Both the position numbers and the translations under genes were made by a program. Under the pieces are notes generated by a model. It was given only the letters and a program-made list of their open reading frames with translations. It made no database searches and was not told the DNA's origin. 64,000 nt of DNA. It comes from Erodium maritimum (taxonomy: Eukaryota; Streptophyta; Magnoliopsida; Geraniales; Geraniaceae). Shown here piece after piece: positions 1 through 12,137 of the stretch; the first letter of the stretch is position 1, and every line of letters begins with the position of its first letter. The stretch is from positions 10,049,001-10,113,000 of the forward strand of contig OY997596.1 in the NCBI GenBank assembly GCA_963921825.1, given 5' to 3'.

Positions 1-2010
1 CTCCAAAGACACACCAATCATAACTCACGGGCTCAACAACCCCACAAGCACTCACGGCCACCCAAGACACACCAGTAACACGGGCTCTCATGGCCACCCA
101 AGACACAACAGTAACACGGGCTCTCTTGGCCACCCAAGACACGATAATAAAGTACGGGCTCTCATGGCCACCCAAGACACAATAATAAAGTACGGGCTCT
201 CATGGCCACCCAAGACACAAATTACACAAACAACCTCCGGCATAACCAATGCCTCCAAAAGTCCTAATATCAACAGTTTCACAATCAACCTCTGGGCATG
301 GTCATATGCCTCCAGTACTCCTAATATCGACAAGTTCTCTGCTCCTACGACAATACTAAGTGTCACATGCTTTTCTAATATTCGCTACGTTCCCGTATCA
401 TGCCTTTCTATTATTCGATAAACCTACTTAACCCACGACACCTCGGTGTCACATGCAATTCTACTGTTAACTTTTCCTAGTCAGGGCCGAGATCCGGCTA
501 CTTTTCCCTACCTCGTGCGTGTTCTCTAAAAGCCAACCAACGAGCTCCGGTGTGATCTCAGTCACTCACCCAGCTTTCCATTGCCTCGGTCCGCGGCACG
601 ATCTAAAAGAACACAATTTTAAACGCCTTTAAGCTTGCAGGAATAATGCTGAATTTTAATAAACCTGACGCCCAAGCGTAACCCCGACAATGTCGATCAC
701 TCCCAAACTCCCCAATTACTCGACATTGTCGACATTGGACCCGAAAAGGCCCGATTCGCCCGACATGGAGAATCTACTCGGGTTTTGGAAATGCCCTTCC
801 GGGGCTCCAAAAATTCCCGTTTTTGTTTCTACGGTCTTAGAATAATTCAAGGGTCCCAATGCACTTGACGAAATCGAATTCCGACTTCCCAGTCAATTAA
901 TTGACGTTTAAAGTTTCTCAACCCGATAATTACAACTTTCGCATTTTAATTCCAATTTTCAATTCGGTTGTGGATAAATGGTCCGGGGAACGTTCTAAAC
1001 CACCCGAGCACTAAACCCGATCACCCGAGCACGTGGTCCCCACCCGGCCCCACTTGGCCGTGGGCCCTAGGGTTTAAATTATGGCCTGGCCACCATGGTG
1101 GTGGCTGGTCCCAGCTCCGGCCAGCCACCTCATGGTCGGCCGGCCACCACCCACGGTGGCCGGAGCTCCTCCCGAGCTTCCGGTCACCGGAAAATGCCAA
1201 ATTTCACCTCCAAACGTCTCCAAAACGTCTCTAACAATCCCCAAAGCTCAATACCACCCTAAACTAATAGTTTTACAAAAACCCTAACTTTCAAAAATTA
1301 ATCAAAACGAGAATCGGTTCGGCACTAACCGTAGAGCACGACGAGGGGAAGTCGATTTCTCCTAGCCTCGAGACGATCCAATGGATGGCTGAAGTGAATA
1401 GTGGCTTCACAACCCCAACTCCCTCTCTTCTTCTTCTCCTTCTCTCCCTTTCTTCTCGCTTTTTCTCTTTCTAAAAATTAACACATTCTCTTTTTTTTTC
1501 CTTTAAAATGTGTGGCTGGCCACCCATATGGCTTCATCTTTATTTTTCCCCCAAAACTAACACCACCACTTGTTGGACAAGTGGCAAGGTGGGTCCCACA
1601 CCTTTTGGGAAATATCTACTAGACATTTTCCAAACAGATTTGCGAAAATCGGACGTTTCGGGCCCCGAACGGGCACTTTTTCCCAAAAATTACGAAACTT
1701 CATGGGCTACAAGGAAACGGCTCAACTAAGACTGCTGCGACGACGGCTAAGATTTTTGGATTCAAAACGGTCCTCGAATGGACCAAAACGTCGCTCGGTT
1801 GACTTTTTCAACGAAAAGTTAACTTTTCCCAAATTGATCAGAAAGTTGCCCTGAGTCCCCCGGAACTCACTTTGGTCGATAACGGGGTCAACTTACGTCC
1901 GGTATGACCCTCGGAGTCAATTTTAGGTTTAATTAAGTGCCTGACAAAAAATTTTAAATTTTCCTATTTTTCGCAGGTTTGACTGGCGTTGACCGGGAGT
2001 GGTTATTACA
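1..2010 (-). mobile_element. Partial Ty3/gypsy-type LTR, cut by window start
   Basis: This stretch is the reverse complement of the first ~2 kb of the LTR at 57171-60100. Its right edge, ending TTATTACA at 2010, mirrors the TGTAATAACC start of that LTR. Shared landmarks include the stretch near 480 that mirrors the GGTAGGGAAAAGTAGCCGG region near 58685. Positions ~50-218 hold about five 36-38-bp units containing GGGCTCTCATGGCCACCC; the same motif is repeated near 58980-59090. The rest lies outside the window, so it may be a solo LTR or the end of a full element. It is a fossil non-coding LTR, and the short frames in it are not genes. Confidence 0.85.
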
Positions 2011-3186
2011 TCGTCTACTCTTGTCTCTGTCGCTGCACCCGAGCGAGCACGAAGCCGTCGTCGATCCCGTCCTCCCGCTCGTCATGCTAGCTGCTAACAT
2101 GGCCGGAAGATCAGCGACCCTCCTGGACTGGGAAGAACCACCCAGACCGAGCTCGGGAGACCGCGCCACTCAGGCATATCTCCGGCCTTGCTGCAAAGCG
2201 AAGCTGCACGCCCCGAGCTCCGATCTTCCACCGCGGAGCACCTTGGTTCTGCATCTCCACATCCCACGACCGTGGACACGAGGTTTGCCCATCTCGGCGT
2301 GACGTCGTTATTCTCGGTCTCCACCTCCCCGTGCCCGCCGTTGCAGATACTCGTCGGAGACGAGCCTTTGTTGTACATGCTCTTGTTTACTTTATTTTTT
2401 TTGCAGACCGACCTCCATATTTTTTTGTTGCTGCAGAGTAATGTCGAGCATCTCTTACTTGTTATTTTACTTTTTTGTTAATTATTACTCTTTTTTATCA
2501 TATACTTGAATTATTGATATTTGTGGCTTTTTTAGTCTGGTTTTGTAACCTTTTACAGAAAATTATGTATTTATGGGTGTATTTATTTGTTACTTTTTCT
2601 ATTAGTTGTAATTATTGTTATTTGAAACTTTAACTTTATAATTATGTAACGTTGTTATTTGAGATATGTAAGTCAGAGTACGGTGATCTTGAATAATGGA
2701 CATACGTATTTGAAACAATGGTTTATGAATCTGTAATATTCAGTTCAAAAATTTGTAACTTGAACTACAAAATTCTATAACGCTGCGTTTCGAAAATATG
2801 CGAAACTCTGTAACATCGACTCCAAAAAACTGTAATTTCGGTTCCAAAGATCTATAGAAATTTGTAATTATTATAATGCTTTATAAGAACTTTTGGAATG
2901 TTGTACACAATATTATGTAATACGTACGGAATTTGAATAACTATCGAAAACTATAGAAAATTAAATTTAAATTTCGTAAAAATTAAAATATTAAAAAATT
3001 GGATCGAGACAGTAAAAATTAATTATTTTTAAGGAGTCAAAATTACAAATCTAACCTTTTGTTAATTTTTCTATTTAATTTGTGTATAATGGAAGCTGAA
3101 AATTAATTGCCATTAGATTAAAATATCCAATGGTTTATATTTGTATAACATGTAACAAATTAAGTATAGATAACACTAGAAAGTGC

Positions 3187-3189
<3 letters not shown>
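2011..3189. other. Unassigned: GC-rich 0.4 kb then AT-rich DNA
   Basis: Positions 2011-2400 are GC-rich and carry short overlapping frames on both strands, none with a recognisable domain. From ~2400 to 3189 the DNA is AT-rich without a credible frame. I see no gene here. The GC-rich part could be a remnant of whatever the LTR at 1-2010 inserted into. Confidence 0.4.

Positions 3190-3227
<38 letters not shown>
3190..3227. repeat. (TA)n microsatellite
   Basis: About 19 uninterrupted TA units, bounded by GCCCC on the left and GGGGAC on the right, so the block sits between near-palindromic ends. It abuts the fold-back element to its right. Confidence 0.95.
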
Positions 3228-3230
<3 letters not shown>

Positions 3231-4125
3231 GACCTTTTAGGTACAAACCAATCTTTAGATACGAAATACGAATTAATCCCAACTTTGGAATCGTAGAATG
3301 CCCAAGGGCTGCGATTTTCGCATGGCTGATTTTTTTTATTTTTTTTCACCAAGTTTCTTATTTTGATCTTTCCCGCTTCGTTTCAACTCCGATTTAATTT
3401 TCTCTTGCGCCAAAAACTTTCTTTTTTCAAGATCTATCTATCAAGTAGCATATTGAATATGTTTTGAAGCAAAAAAAAACTTGTACAAGCAAAAACACAA
3501 ATCGTTAACCGTGCACTAATGTATGTTTTTGCAACTGCATTTGTATGAATAAGCTAATCTTAATGTATGTTTAATCTAGTCTTAATTTATTAGCTTACAC
3601 GTATAAAACATACATACACATACAAATGAAAATAGTAAAAACATACATTAAGTTTAGCGTATACATACAAGTGAAACAACAAGCATTAAGGTTGGCTTAC
3701 ACATACAAATGAAAATGCCAAGAACATACATTTAAAATTGCATAAACATACATTAAGTTCAGCATACATATATAACTGAAAATTAAAAAACATGCATTTG
3801 TAAAAACATACATTAAGATTAGCTTATTCATACAAATGCAGTTGTAAAAACATACATTAGTGCACGGTTAACAATTTGTGTTTTTGCTTGTACATGTCTT
3901 TTCTTGCTTCAAAACATATTCAATATGCTACTTGATAGATAGATCTTGAAAAAATAAAAAAATTGGCGCAAGAAAAAATTAAATCGGAGTTCAAACGAAA
4001 CTGGAGAAATCAAAATAAGAAACTTGGTGGAAAAAAAAAATCCAGCCTTGCCTTATGCGATTACATGCGATTCCAAGGCTGGGATGGATTCGTATTTCGC
4101 AAAAAATTGGCATGGTCGTACCTGA
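3228..4125. mobile_element. Fold-back DNA element with ~330-bp inverted arms
   Basis: The left arm (GGTACAAACC..., GAAATACGAAT, TTGGAATCG, CACCAAGTTTCTTATTTTGA, TTCGTTT-AACTCCGATTTAA, TTGCGCCA, AGATCTATCTATCAAGTAGC) reappears inverted from ~3890 to 4125. The loop (~3520-3860) holds repeats of ACATACATTAAG and its complement. No transposase frame is present, so this is a non-autonomous element. The same arm core occurs in the elements at 4150-4640 and 25164-26379. No clear target duplication was found, and the left edge is a TA tract. Mutator-like by relation to the 25164 copy. Confidence 0.8.
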
Positions 4126-4139
4126 ATGTTATCATATAT

Positions 4140-4640
4140 ATGTATATGAGAGCAATTAGGTGCGAACCATGAGTTATGGTGTGAACCTGGGAACTCAACC
4201 AGATTGCGCCATGTATCGCGCTCAGAAAATGCCCCCATTTTTGTTATAATCAAGTTTATTAATTCGATTTTTCCCGTTTCATTTCAACTCTGATTTCATT
4301 TTTTCTTGCGCCAATATTCTTATTTTTTCAAGGGCTTTCTAACAAGTAGTGGATTGCATATATTTTGATGTGTTTTTGAATACGTGTGTGGATGTGTGAA
4401 TATGAGTGCGAAAAGTGTGATGTGTTTTGCAAATTTAGTGTATATGGTTTGTGGATTTAGTGTACATGGTTTGCGAATTTAGTGTGTTTTGCAAATTTAG
4501 TGTATATGGTTTGCTGATTTAGTGTATATGGTTTGCGGATTTAGTGTATATGGTTTGCAAATTTAGTGTATATGTTTTGCGAATTTAGTGTATTGCATAC
4601 CATAATATCAATAATATCACTTGCGAATTTAGTGCTAGAT
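4140..4640 (+). mobile_element. Half copy of the same fold-back family with a minisatellite
   Basis: Only one arm is visible: GGTGCGAACC near 4159, then TTTCATTTCAACTCTGATTT, TTGCGCCAAT and TTTTTCAAGGGCTTTCTA, the same core as in the elements at 3228 and 25164. It runs into a minisatellite (~4430-4600) of about 22-bp units containing TTTGCGAATTTAGTGTATATGG. No opposing arm is found, so it is a truncated copy. Confidence 0.65.
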
Positions 4641-5045
4641 CACTTGCCATGTTCACATCTTTCTTTGAGAACAAGTATTTTGTAGGTTGATTAAGTAAAC
4701 ACGGTTGGGTTATAACAATAATGTCAAATAAGTTTTTATTTCAAAAATGAGTTAGAGGTGCATGTATGTCAAGACATTTTGTAAACTTACGATGTTGACC
4801 AAGAACCAATGGATCACATGTTTAAATTGAACATTTGGCTGCTTGAAATTATATTTCACACTTCCAGATGGTCAAATTGGATTAATAGATATGTACATTA
4901 TATATGTAATTCCTCATAGATTAGTTAAATAAACATGACAAGTGTATTTTGGTATCTTTAAAAAAAACTACATGGCATGGTCCAAGTAGGTTGTTGCAAC
5001 TTGCAAGAGGAAACATAGTGAACCGGTTTCAGACATGAGTTGAGC
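4641..5045. other. Unassigned AT-rich spacer
   Basis: No frame, repeat or recognisable family seen between the minisatellite and the LTR at 5046. Confidence 0.5.
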
Positions 5046-7442
5046 TGTAATAACCACTTCTGGTCAACGTCAGTCAAACCTGCGAAAAACAAGAAAATTT
5101 AAAATTTTAAGACAGACACTTAATTTAACCTAATTTGACCCCGAGGGTCATACCGGACTTAAGTTGACCCCGTTATCGACCAAAATGAGTTCCGGGGGAC
5201 TCAAGGCAACTTTCTGATCAATTTGGGAAATGTTGACTTTTCGTTGGAAAAGTCAACCGAGCGACGTTTTGGTCCAATCGAGGACCGTTTTGGACCCAAA
5301 AAGCTTAGCCGTCATCGTAGCGGTCTTAGTTGAGCCGTTTCCTTGTAGCCCGTCAAGTTTCATAATTTTTTGGGAAAAGTGCCCGTTCGGGGCCCGAAAC
5401 GTCCGTTTTTCGCGAAACTGATTGGAAAATATCAACTAGATATATTTCAAAAGTTGTGGGGGCCACCTTGACACTTGTCCTAATTGTGGTGGTGTTAGTT
5501 TTAGGGGGAAAATGTGTGGTGAGCAAGGGGTGGCCGACCACATGGGTTTAAAGAGAAAAAAAAAAGGAGAAAAATGAGTTAGTTGATTTAATTAGAAAGA
5601 GAAGAGAGAGTTTAGAGAGAGAAGGAGAAGAAGAAGAAGAAGAAGAAGAAGAAGAAGAAGAAGAAGAAGAGAGAGAGAGAGAAGGAGAAAGGAGTTGGAG
5701 TTCATCCAACCCTTGGATCGATTCAAAGCAAGAAGAGAACGTCTCCCCCTCGTCTTCCTCTCGAGTAGGCACTAAACCGATCGTCATTTTGATTAGTATT
5801 TTTGAAATCTAGGGTTTGGGTAAACTATGAGTTAGGGTTGTAGTGAGATTGGGGGTTTGTTGGAGGTGTTGGGAAGTGAAGAATGACGTTTTCCGGTGAC
5901 CGGAGGCTCGGGAGGAGCTCCGGCCACCGTGGGTGGTGGCTGGCCGGCCATGGGGTGGCTGGCCGGAGCTGGCATCAGCCACCACATGGTGGCCGAGTCC
6001 CCCCCCCCTTGGACCATAGGGCACGGCCAAGTGGGTTGGGTGGGGCCCACGTGCTCGGGTGCTCGGGTTTTAACGTTCGGGTGGTTTAAAACGTTCCCCG
6101 GACCTTTTATCCTTAATCGAATCGAAAGTTGATTTAAATTGGAAAAGTTGTAATTAACGGGTTTTAGAAACTTTAAACATTAATTATTTGACTTAGAAGT
6201 CGGAATTCGATTCCGTCAAGTGCGTTGGGTTCCTTGATTTATTCTAAGACCGTAGAAACGAAAACGTGAATTTTTGGAGCCACGGAAGGCAATTCATGAA
6301 ACCCGGGCAGATTCGCCATGTCGGGCGAATCGGGCCTTTACGGGTCTTTTATCGATAATGTCGAGTAATTGGGAAGTTTGGGAGTGATTGACATTGTCGG
6401 GGTTACGTTTGGGCGTTAAGTTTATTGACTTTCGGTTTATTCGTACTAGTTTAAAAGTGAGTTAAAATTGTGTTCTTTTAGATCGTGCTGCGGACCGAGT
6501 CAAAGGGAAGCTCGGCGAGTGACTGGGTTTACAGCGAGGTTTAGTGGAGCGCTTTTGGAGTTTTATACGAGGTAGGGAAAAGTATCCGGATCTCGGCCCT
6601 GATTAGGGAAAGTTAATAGTAGAATTACATGTGGCACCGGGGCATCGAGGGGGTAGTCCGATGTGGGACGTCTAGGCCGACGGTTACGTGTTCTGTGCTT
6701 TGCCCAAAGGAGTACCGGGAAAGTTGTTTTACCTATCCTTTTCCCGAAGGAGTTCCGGGAAAGAGGTCTAGGCTGATGGAGATTCTGGTATGACTATTTG
6801 AGATTGTACCCCGGTTGTTGATGGGAAGATATCTATGCGGATGCTGTGTGTTCTGGTACGATATGATGGTGTCGGGCTGTGTACAGCCGACCGAGTAGGG
6901 GAATGCGATACGGGACGTGTTTGTGCTTTACATTTTACTTTATGTTCGATGTTTTGTTAATTGGTGTGATGGTTGTTGTTTGTGCTGGTTGGGTGTTTGT
7001 GGTTGTAAGTGTGGTTCGGTCTTGAGTTGAAGATTGTGGTTACGAGTTCCGTTGGAAATTAGTTGTGTGCTGTACTAGTATGCCCTAATTGGACGGTTAC
7101 CCGTGGTGGTGAGCGCTTGCTTATAACTTTAACTACTTTTCCTACTGAGCGAAAGCTCACCCCTTACCTTGTTGTTTGTCAGGTTCTAAGCGGGAAGTGT
7201 ACTAACCGGATGCTCGATGCTTGGGAGCTTACGAGGGTCCTAGGCTAGAGAGTCTAGAGACGTACAACGTTTTTGAAATATTTGTTGTCTTTACGGTTTA
7301 CTCTAGCGTTGTTGATTCTTTTATTCAAATTTTGAACCGCAGGCTATTATTTTAAGCTCTTTAACTGTACTGTCTTTTAAATTTTATTACTGTTTTAGTT
7401 CACGTCTCGAGTCCGGTCAAAAATCGGATTTTGGGCGTGACA
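5046..7442 (+). mobile_element. Solitary gypsy-type LTR with a mosaic structure
   Basis: It begins TGTAATAACC and ends GGGCGTGACA, the TG...CA ends used by its relatives here. The first ~1.6 kb follows the LTR at 57171. From about 6650 the two part company, and the last ~380 bp instead follow the LTR at 40761 (shared GCTTGGGA and GAGGGTCCTAGGCTAG stretches). No primer binding site or internal coding region follows. The flanking pentamers (TGAGC left, ATTCC right) do not match, which fits a recombination product rather than a simple solo LTR. Frames inside it, including a poly-Ser frame from a GAA microsatellite, are not genes. Confidence 0.85.
5622..5684. repeat. (GAA)n/(GA)n microsatellite inside the LTR
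   Basis: About 15 GAA/AAG units followed by GA units. The matching place in the LTR at 57171 (~57750-57785) has only a short GA-rich tract, so the repeat expanded in this copy. Confidence 0.9.
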
Positions 7443-9350
7443 ATTCCCCGATCGATCGAGTACACCACAGTTCTACCGCCGACCTCTAGGTCGGGCCATC
7501 ATTAATCTTGAGCCATCTTTAGGCTACCGAGAGGATGTTTGATCACAATTGATCCATACCATAGAGTTAGGGAGTGAGGATACGGTAGAACGACGCAGGA
7601 GGCAAGGACGATAGTGGCTCTGGTGACAGAAGAGGAGGTGACATTCGCTCTTGTGGCACCAGAGGAAGTTGCCGCTCCGGTGGGAGATGAGGAGGTGGTT
7701 GTAATGGCGGCTCTGTTAGCAGATGATGCGAGGATGACGACGGCTCTACTGACAAATGAGGAAGTGGTGATGGCTGCGCTGGTGACTGTTGAGGCGGTGG
7801 CTCAAGAGTCGGAAGCGACAGCGTTGGTGTTGTCACGTGGATCGGGGATAGGTGAAGGACGATGATATGACCGTGGGGATTTAGGGCCAGCTGCGAAGAT
7901 AATCATGGCCACTACTGCGATTCGATATCGCAGGCCCATAAACTGCGGTAGAGGAAACCGAGGGAATGTGATGATCTGTTACGGTGGTGGTGGTGGTAGT
8001 AGTGACGTACAGGACGACAACTTGGAGGACAGTGGCGATGGGGACATCGGCGTTGGAGACGAAGGCGGAGGCGATACAAGAGGTAGAGGAGAAGGGCGAT
8101 GTGCCTTCTTTCTTGGTCGTGGCTGATTAACAAAGTACATCGATGAAGCTGAGGTATGGTTTCGAGGAACTCGATTAAGGAATCTAGAACCCGACCCCAT
8201 CCCGCATCCCTGCCACTCGCCCCGTCCCCACCCCGTCCCCGCATCAACCCCGCCCCGCGTGGATCCCGTGGGGAACAGTGATTTTATTCCCCGTCCGGCT
8301 CTCACTTCGCGGGATATTTTATTCCCTACTCCGTTCCTGCCCCATTCTCATCACCCGAAACAGTGCATTTTTGAAATGACAATTCTCAATCCACAATTTT
8401 AAACAAGATGAATAGTCAACTCATGATTTTAAGGGTAAACATGGGTCCTAACCCCCTTTGAGGTTTGTTTTGGCGATGTTAACTGAGCTTGACCTTTTTT
8501 TCTCTTCCTAATTGTGACCTTTCCATTTTTTGCACAAATTAACAATTTCTATCTATTTTGACGATTCCGTTAGTTTTTTGGACATGTGTTGGTCGCGTAC
8601 ACAGTATCATTTTTCTAACGGAATCGTCAAAATTAACGCAAATTGTCTCATAATAGAAACATCACATGACAATAACATTCATGTCTCATAATATAAAGTA
8701 TCTTTAACGAAATACCTTATTACATAAAACTTAAATTTTCTAACTTGATTTCATGATGGTACTCACGTCGTACTTTAAAGTGTCTAAAATTTTGTACATA
8801 ATTAAAATAAATTAAATATGTTTTAATTGAGAACAGAAAGTTGAGATTGGATTAGTTTCCGGATATTTTTTTATCAGCAATTTTTATAAAATTTTAAAGC
8901 TATGTTTTTGAAGTAAAGGAAAAAGCAAAGGGTACCCCCTCAAGAAAGAACAGCAAACAAGAGGCACCACTACACGGCCCTCACAAAACAAATTGTTTCA
9001 AATACAACTAAAGACACCAACATATGGCCCTAAAAACCTAACTTGATACACAAGTAACCTATAAATTACTAAGTAAGAAACCGGCCAAAGCCCTTGGCAA
9101 TCTAAGCGGTTACAAAAACACCTTCTAAAAATGCAACAACTCAGCCCAAACCAAACTGCAGAAAACCGATACCAACAGAAGAACCCCCTAACAAATCAAG
9201 CAAAAGGAAATGAAGAGGCACCACTGGAAAAGCCAATTACACACCACTTGTTTGTTCAAGAACTACTCCACAAAACAGATTCATTTCAGCAAAACACCAA
9301 CCAATACTCAAGTGAGATCATCAGGGCAACAACAAATCAGAGGCAGGACT
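7443..9350. other. No gene recognised; GC-rich then AT-rich DNA
   Basis: Positions 7540-8330 carry several overlapping frames on both strands (Pro/Ser-rich one way, Val/Ala/Glu-rich the other). That is the usual result of biased composition and none has a domain. A run of CCCGTCCCC-like words lies at 8190-8330. Positions 8330-9350 are AT-rich. A possible antisense LINE 3' tail starts near 8930 with GGGTACCCCCTC, but it is too weak to call. Confidence 0.4.
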
Positions 9351-9369
9351 AACATAACATATATATATA

Positions 9370-9978
9370 ATTGGTATCAGGTACAAACAACCTTTTATTG
9401 TGCAAATTACGAACCAATCTGAGCCATAGGATCCCCAGAGTGATGTCAGCAGAGCGCACCAGATGCTGACACGTGGACAATTAAATATATAAAACATCGC
9501 ACCTTGTTGTGCAAACTACGAACTCACCAGATGCTGACACGTGGGCGCGCGCGCACAGTACTGATAGTTTGCATAGCACAGTACTGATAGTTTGCATAAC
9601 ACGGTCCTGATAGTTTAGTACAAAATGTGATGATAGCAACACCAGATGCTGACACGTGGGCGCGCGCGCACAGTACTGATAGTTTGCATAGCACAGTACT
9701 GATAGTTTGCATAACACGGTGCTGATAGTTTAGTACAAAATGTGATGATAGCAACTCATCAGCACATTTTGTACTAAACTATCAGGACCGTGTTATGTAA
9801 ACCATCAGCACTCGCGTTGCGCGCGTGGTCAACACGTGCTACTGAGCGGGCAGAGGCACGTGCAAAGTGACCACGTATCAGCATCGCACACGTTCTGATG
9901 AGGTCATCTTAAATGTATCATGTGATTTAGATTGGATTGTAGTTTACACAATAAAATGATTTTTATTGGATAGCTATT
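9370..9978. mobile_element. Fold-back MITE-like element flanked by TA runs, with two 115-bp tandem units
   Basis: The outer ends are inverted repeats (CCTTTTATTGTGCAAATTACG on the left matched imperfectly by the complement at ~9930-9970), flanked by TATATATA on both sides. Inside, two head-to-tail 115-bp units (9526-9640 and 9641-9755) are followed by an inverted arm from 9757 that pairs with the unit end. Each unit contains GCGCGCGC and two copies of ACAGTACTGATAGTTTGCAT. Five CACGTG palindromes lie at 9470, 9538, 9653, 9833 and 9857. It has no coding capacity. Confidence 0.75.
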
Positions 9979-10343
9979 CTATATATATATATACATAGTC
10001 CCTAATCCCTACAGTCATCAGGAGTATAAAAGCTACTTTTCCAGATGAATCATAACTCTAAGATATATATTATGTCTACTGTTTTTCTGCCATATATATG
10101 ATCATATATGGCCATACATGCACCAAAAGTATCACAATGCATGCATCTTGACTAGTATGCATGTTTTAGCGCTAGCTAGCTAGGTGTGGACTCATACTGC
10201 AACTCATAGATTTTGAAAACTTTTTTTTTGTTTTACAAATAATATGTACACGCTTCAGAGGCTGCATCTCCTTTCTGTTGAAACTTTAATAATTGTTCTG
10301 AGACTGAGTGTCGGCAACAGCGCAAAAGAGTTAAACTAAGGTT
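9979..10343. other. Unassigned AT-rich spacer
   Basis: TA-rich DNA with no credible frame. Its last 11 bases (10333-10343) are the likely left target duplication of the LINE derivative that follows. Confidence 0.5.
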
Positions 10344-12126
10344 TGAATTTTATATTTTATTTTTTTTAATCGAAAAGTACAATACTATTAAAGATCAAAA
10401 CTTATTACATTAGCGTACGTCGTGGAACAAGCTCCCTACCTCTAAGAGAAGGTCAGAATAGACGTACAATGGTTCTCTGAGCCTTTTACTATCATAACCG
10501 ACACAAACGGTTTTGAGAGGCCACATGGGCAAAAGTAGATAACCGACACAAACGGTTTTGTGATGCCTCATGGGAAAAGGTAGAATATGGATAGGGGGAT
10601 GGGGGTATCGGAGATCCTGAGAGACTTCGACGGTAATGGTGATGGGGGGAGGCAACACATCGTATAGGGACCCCTTCTCATGTCCAGTCCCTGAAGCATG
10701 TAGTACTAATCATTCCTCCTGGCGGGGTTGCTTCCCCTCCCTGAATCGATCCTCCCGGGGGACCCTAACTGCTGCCTATTTCAGAGTACCCTGGCTTACC
10801 CCGGCGTCTGCAGGTGTAGAGGCCTTCCCTTTCGCCGGATCTCGCTAAAGTGGAGGATATGAGGTCTTGAGAGTAGGAATAACGACATTGTCCCATATAA
10901 GTTTAGGGGTCGGAACCAGGCCAGGATCCATTTGTGAAGCTGAAGAAACCCTAGGTAGGGTCGGGGAAGAAACCCTAGGTTTGGTCAGTGAAACCCTAGG
11001 ATTGGTCAGTGAAACCCTAGGTAGGGTTGGGTCAACCCCGACGGTCGCTGCAATCCCAGAGTCCTCGCCGCTGGCGCATAGGGGCCAGAGCAAGGTCGTG
11101 GCCGATGAAAAAGGGTGGGAGGTCGGTTGGAGGAGTCCTCGGGCTAGGGTTCACAGGCGGTAAGGTCAAAACACCATTACTTTGGGAAGAAAGAACCTCA
11201 GGGCGACGTAGAGGCCTTCCCCGCTTTAGTGTAGCAGTCGCTACTAGAGAAGACGATCTGATAGAGAAACCTCCATCCGGAATCGAACCCAGAGACGGAG
11301 GGATCGTAGAGAGCGGCCCAGCCACGGTAGGCTTGGGTTAATTGTCGACGACGCCCTTTGTCCCCAGCAATCGTAGCGTCTCTAATCACCCCCACCCGAA
11401 GACGAGGAGACAGAAGTCGCAGCGGCACTGGTGGTGACGGAACCTTAGATCGGGCGGCAGGCATCTCAGGTACCGGAGCAAGGTCGTGGTGGGTCCTGAT
11501 CGATGGACCTCGGTTCAGGCGAGGAGGGGGGGCGTTTCTTGGAGCAGAGGGCGGAGCGATAGGCCTGACGCCAGACCTCCCAGGCACCAGATCCCTAAGA
11601 GGCGTGTTAGGGTTCGACCCACGTGGAGGGGACTTGTAGCTTGGAGTAAAAGCCACTGAGAGCCGCTGCACCCAACACCAACGCTCCCAAAGCTACCGAC
11701 AGATAGCCGTAATAGGGGGAGTGGGGGCGATCTTCTCGGAATAGAGGACCCCGTCGATCCCAAAGAATCTGAAGCTGAGTCCGTTGAGGCCACCGTCAAA
11801 GGAGGCGGGGCCGAGACATGTGGGATGGGAGAAGATGGTGGTGGTGGGTATGTAGTCCACCTGGAGCCGAGAGGCCAAGCGGCACCGGCGGGAAGGTAAG
11901 AGGGTTTATGGCGATCGGACATGTAGTCAACGAAACCACAAGAAGGACGGGAAGGGGAAGAGGCACCGAGGGCTGTGGCATAGCCAGCCACTATCATCCG
12001 TAATTGAAACCTGCACCAGGTATGGTCCGCGAGGAGGTCAACTAGATGGGACAGCCGAACACGGGGATGAAAAAACCGACAATCCCAGGCGGTGGCGGTA
12101 GAAGGAAGCTCTTTAGCGACAAGGAC
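10344..12126 (-). mobile_element. ORF1-only LINE derivative, copy A
   Basis: The 3' end is on the left (A/T-rich tail, then the family end GTCGTGGAACAAGCTCCCT). The 5' end is near 12126. Possible target duplications are AAACTAAGGTT (10333-10343) and AAGCTAAGGTT (12127-12137), 10 of 11 identical. The body matches copies B, C, E and F, including a 3' stretch reading like ITVEVSQDL on the minus strand and a Pro-rich ORF1 half with AAACCCTAG-type repeats (10940-11030). No reverse transcriptase region exists between ORF1 and the tail. All frames are decayed. Confidence 0.65.
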
Positions 12127-12137
12127 AAGCTAAGGTT

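Noticed and set aside
1979-2481. Possible small gene at 1979-2481
   Set aside because: The frame starts inside the LTR end and crosses into unassigned DNA. Three frames overlap and none has a motif.
5548-5787. Serine-rich small frame on the minus strand
   Set aside because: It is a translation of the GAA/GA microsatellite inside an LTR.
7567-8305. Proline-rich and Val/Ala/Glu-rich frames on both strands
   Set aside because: Overlapping frames on opposite strands with biased composition. No start context, splice pattern or domain to support a gene.
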